Shown here one piece after another: positions 14,315-16,926 of a stretch of DNA of 16,926 nucleotides; within the stretch, counting starts at the first letter, position 1; every line of letters starts with the position of its first letter. Source of the DNA: Oscillospiraceae bacterium. GTDB lineage: Bacteria > Bacillota > Clostridia > Oscillospirales > Ruminococcaceae. The translations under genes and the position numbers were made by a program. The notes under the pieces were generated by a model. It was not told the DNA's origin, made no database searches, and saw only the letters and a list, made by a program, of their open reading frames with translations. The stretch lies in the NCBI GenBank assembly GCA_017828835.1, contig JAGAEK010000144.1, positions 1 through 16,926 of the forward strand, in the 5' to 3' direction.

Positions 14315-16926
14315 ATGCCACTCGATAAATCTATAAAAAAGGTAATGGTCATTGGATCCGGACCAATTGTTATAGGTCAGGCGGCAGAGTTTGACTATGC
14401 CGGCGCACAGGCCTGCCGTGTTCTTAAATCGGCGGGCTTAAATGTTGTTTTGGTAAATTCGAATCCTGCAACTATAATGACTGATAAAGCGCTGGCAGAC
14501 GAGATATATCTCGAACCTCTTACGGCGGAAACTATGAAACGAATAATTCTCAAAGAGAAGCCGGACAGTATACTTGCGGGATTGGGCGGCCAGACGGGAC
14601 TTACCCTGGCGATGCAATTAGATAAAGAAGGATTTCTCAAGGCAAACGGCGTCAGACTCATAGGTACGGACGTTGATGCCGTCAACAAGGCGGAGGACCG
14701 AGAACTTTTCAAAAAGACGATGGCTGAGATCGGTGAACCTACGATACCTTCCGATATCGCAAACGATACTCAGACGGCTTTGAAAATCGCAGACGATATC
14801 GGGTATCCCGTCATAGTGCGTCCCGCGTTTACTTTGGGCGGAGCAGGCGGCGGCGTTGCAAACAACAGAGATGAACTTGCGGTGATCGCGAAAACCGGAC
14901 TTGACGTTTCCCCGATAACGCAGGTACTTGTCGAAAAGTATATTTTCGGCTGGAAGGAAATAGAATTCGAGGCCATGCGCGATTCGGTCGGCAACGTTAT
15001 AGCGGTTTGCAGCATGGAAAATTTCGATCCTGTCGGCATACACACCGGCGACAGTATCGTTGTTGCTCCGGCGCTCACGCTTTCGGATAAAGAATATCAG
15101 ATGCTGAGGAGCGCGTCGCTGAATATAATATCGGCACTCGGGATCGTCGGCGGATGCAACTGCCAGTTTGCGCTCAATCCGGACAGTTTCGAGTATGCCG
15201 TTATAGAAGTAAATCCGCGTGTTTCACGTTCATCTGCGTTGGCTTCAAAGGCGACGGGGTATCCGATCGCGAAGATAACGACGAAAATCGCGCTCGGATA
15301 TACTCTTGATGAGATCAAAAATGATATTACGGGTAAAACCTGCGCCTGTTTTGAACCTGCGCTTGACTACGTTGTGGTAAAGCTTCCGAAATGGCCGTTT
15401 GATAAATTCGTCGGTTCATCAAGAACGCTCGGGACACAAATGAAAGCGACCGGTGAGGTGATGGCGATAGCGCAGAGCTTTGAGGCGGGTATAATGAAGG
15501 CGGTACGCGGCGCGGAGATTTCGCTTGATACTCTGAACGCAAAACCGCTGAACGGCGACGATATCTACAAACGCCTTAAAATGCCGGACGATATGCGCCT
15601 GTTTACGATATTTGAAGCGTTGAAAAACGGCGTTACGGTTCAAGAGATTTTTGAAATAACGAGGATCGATCGGTTTTTCCTGAATAAGCTGCTGAATCTT
15701 GTTAATTACGAAAAAGAAATTTCGGCGGGATTAAACAACGAATTATATTTAAAGGGTAAAAAATACGGCTACACCGACGCCGCGATCATGCGTCTGTCGG
15801 GCGCCGACTCGGTTGCGGGCATGGATGCGTCATATAAGATGGTGGATACCTGCGGCGCGGAATTTGACGCCGTAACGCCTTATTTTTATTCGACATACGA
15901 CAAAGTCTGCGAGTCACGGACGCTGAAAAGGTCGGGCAAACCGGTAATTATGGTTTTGGGCTCCGGACCTATAAGAATAGGACAGGGAATAGAGTTCGAT
16001 TATTCGTCGGTACATTGTGTGTGGACGCTCAAAAAGCTCGGATACGACGTTGTGATCGTCAACAATAACCCGGAAACTGTCTCGACCGATTACGATACTG
16101 CGGATCGGCTCTATTTTGAACCGCTTTGCGCCGAAGACGTTATGAATATCATAAAGGTCGAAAAGCCGGAAGCGGTAGTCGTTGCGTTCGGCGGACAGAC
16201 GGCGATAAAACTGACGAAATTTCTCGACGGCAAAGGAATAAAGATCCTCGGTACCTCCGCCGAGGGTATAGATATCGCGGAGGACAGAGAGCGTTTTGAC
16301 GAATTACTTGAAAAATTTTCGATCAAGCGCCCGAAGGGTATGGGAGTCAAAACACTTGACGAAGCGCTTTCGGCGGCGGATTCATTGGGATATCCCGTGC
16401 TTTTGCGTCCGTCTTACGTTATAGGCGGACAGAATATGAAAATAGTACATAACCCGGAAGAAGTCCGCGTCTATATGGAACGGATTTTGTCCGGAGGTAT
16501 CGAAAATCCGGTGCTTATCGATAAATATATGGCGGGAAAAGAACTTGAGGTCGACGTGATTTCGGACGGCAAAGACGTTCTGATACCGGGAGTTATGCAG
16601 CATATAGAGCGCGCAGGAGTACACAGCGGAGACTCTATCGCGGTTTATCCGCCATACAGCATAAACGATAAGATAATGCAGAGGATAGTCGACTGTTCCG
16701 AAAAACTTGCGCTCTCATTGGGAACGAAGGGACTCGTTAATATACAGTATCTGATATATAACGACGAGCTTTACGTTATAGAGGTGAATCCGCGGGCTTC
16801 GCGAACCATACCTTATATAAGCAAGGTAACGGGAGTTCCGATGGTGGATATAGCGTCTAAGGTTATGACCGGGACCGCTCTTTCCGAGCTCGGTTACGGG
16901 ACAGGACTGTACCGTATTCCTCCTTA
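14315..16926 (+). CDS. carB: Carbamoyl-phosphate synthase large subunit, 3' end beyond window
   Basis: CarB makes carbamoyl phosphate from bicarbonate, two ATP and ammonia supplied by CarA. The first 870 codons are present; family members are about 1,070 residues, so the rest of the second half and the C-terminal allosteric (MGS-like) domain lie outside the window. Two homologous synthetase halves are visible. The first begins KVMVIGSGPIVIGQAAEFDY (9-28) and has the ATP-grasp loop RPAFTLGGAGGG (169-180) and EVNPRVSRSSALASKATG (298-315). The second begins with IMVLGSGPIRIGQGIEFDY (545-563) and has its own EVNPRASRT motif near the window end. The start is ATG 14315, directly after the carA stop, with GGAGGG (14302-14307) seven bases upstream. 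The reading frame stays open to the last base with no disruption. Confidence 0.97.
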   Translation, partial: MPLDKSIKKVMVIGSGPIVIGQAAEFDYAGAQACRVLKSAGLNVVLVNSNPATIMTDKALADEIYLEPLTAETMKRIILKEKPDSILAGLGGQTGLTLAMQLDKEGFLKANGVRLIGTDVDAVNKAEDRELFKKTMAEIGEPTIPSDIANDTQTALKIADDIGYPVIVRPAFTLGGAGGGVANNRDELAVIAKTGLDVSPITQVLVEKYIFGWKEIEFEAMRDSVGNVIAVCSMENFDPVGIHTGDSIVVAPALTLSDKEYQMLRSASLNIISALGIVGGCNCQFALNPDSFEYAVIEVNPRVSRSSALASKATGYPIAKITTKIALGYTLDEIKNDITGKTCACFEPALDYVVVKLPKWPFDKFVGSSRTLGTQMKATGEVMAIAQSFEAGIMKAVRGAEISLDTLNAKPLNGDDIYKRLKMPDDMRLFTIFEALKNGVTVQEIFEITRIDRFFLNKLLNLVNYEKEISAGLNNELYLKGKKYGYTDAAIMRLSGADSVAGMDASYKMVDTCGAEFDAVTPYFYSTYDKVCESRTLKRSGKPVIMVLGSGPIRIGQGIEFDYSSVHCVWTLKKLGYDVVIVNNNPETVSTDYDTADRLYFEPLCAEDVMNIIKVEKPEAVVVAFGGQTAIKLTKFLDGKGIKILGTSAEGIDIAEDRERFDELLEKFSIKRPKGMGVKTLDEALSAADSLGYPVLLRPSYVIGGQNMKIVHNPEEVRVYMERILSGGIENPVLIDKYMAGKELEVDVISDGKDVLIPGVMQHIERAGVHSGDSIAVYPPYSINDKIMQRIVDCSEKLALSLGTKGLVNIQYLIYNDELYVIEVNPRASRTIPYISKVTGVPMVDIASKVMTGTALSELGYGTGLYRIPP

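Noticed and set aside
14340..16850. Repeated protein segments within carB
   Set aside because: These are the two homologous synthetase halves that all CarB proteins have, and not a new duplication.

Overview
The window looks like chromosomal DNA of a bacterium of the Clostridia (Bacillota). This is an inference. It rests on strong AGGAGG-type ribosome binding sites, tight or overlapping gene spacing on one strand, use of GTG and TTG starts, ArgR/AhrC-type operators, and the gene set argGHCJBDF-carAB in a single run. All convincing genes lie on the plus strand. I see no rRNA, tRNA, CRISPR array, insertion sequence or phage gene.

Region 1 (1-310) holds the last 34 codons of an AraC-family regulator. 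They are followed by a hairpin terminator (152-194) and a fully consensus sigma-A promoter (226-254). The -35 box of that promoter sits between the arms of a perfect 8-bp inverted repeat.

Region 2 (311-5221) is a two-gene carbohydrate locus. The first gene encodes a cytoplasmic clan GH-D (GH36/GH27-like) glycosidase with an extra C-terminal domain. The second encodes an approximately 884-residue multidomain protein that I cannot place in a characterised family. Its middle part looks like a deacetylase/GH57-type barrel between beta-rich domains. Neither protein has a signal peptide, so they probably act inside the cell on an imported or intracellular glycan. This pair is the best candidate in the window for something undescribed.

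Region 3 (5222-5426) is the boundary and the arg control region. It contains an AT-rich inverted repeat, a direct repeat, an AT-rich UP-like tract, an extended -10 promoter, and two ARG boxes, one over the -35/spacer and one just after the predicted transcription start.

Region 4 (5427-16926) is a complete arginine operon in the order argG, argH, argC, argJ, argB, argD, argF, carA, carB. The window ends inside carB. ArgJ and ArgB begin the acetyl-cycle route from glutamate. ArgC and ArgD carry it to N-acetylornithine, and ArgJ then recycles the acetyl group and releases ornithine. CarA/CarB make carbamoyl phosphate for ArgF, and ArgG and ArgH finish arginine. Neither argA nor argE is present, which fits recycling by ArgJ. 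Control appears to be double: ArgR-type repression at the single promoter, and probable arginine feedback on ArgB. The arg genes are ordinary in function. The points of interest there are the operator architecture, the short-form ArgC, and the TTG start of argD nested in the end of argB.
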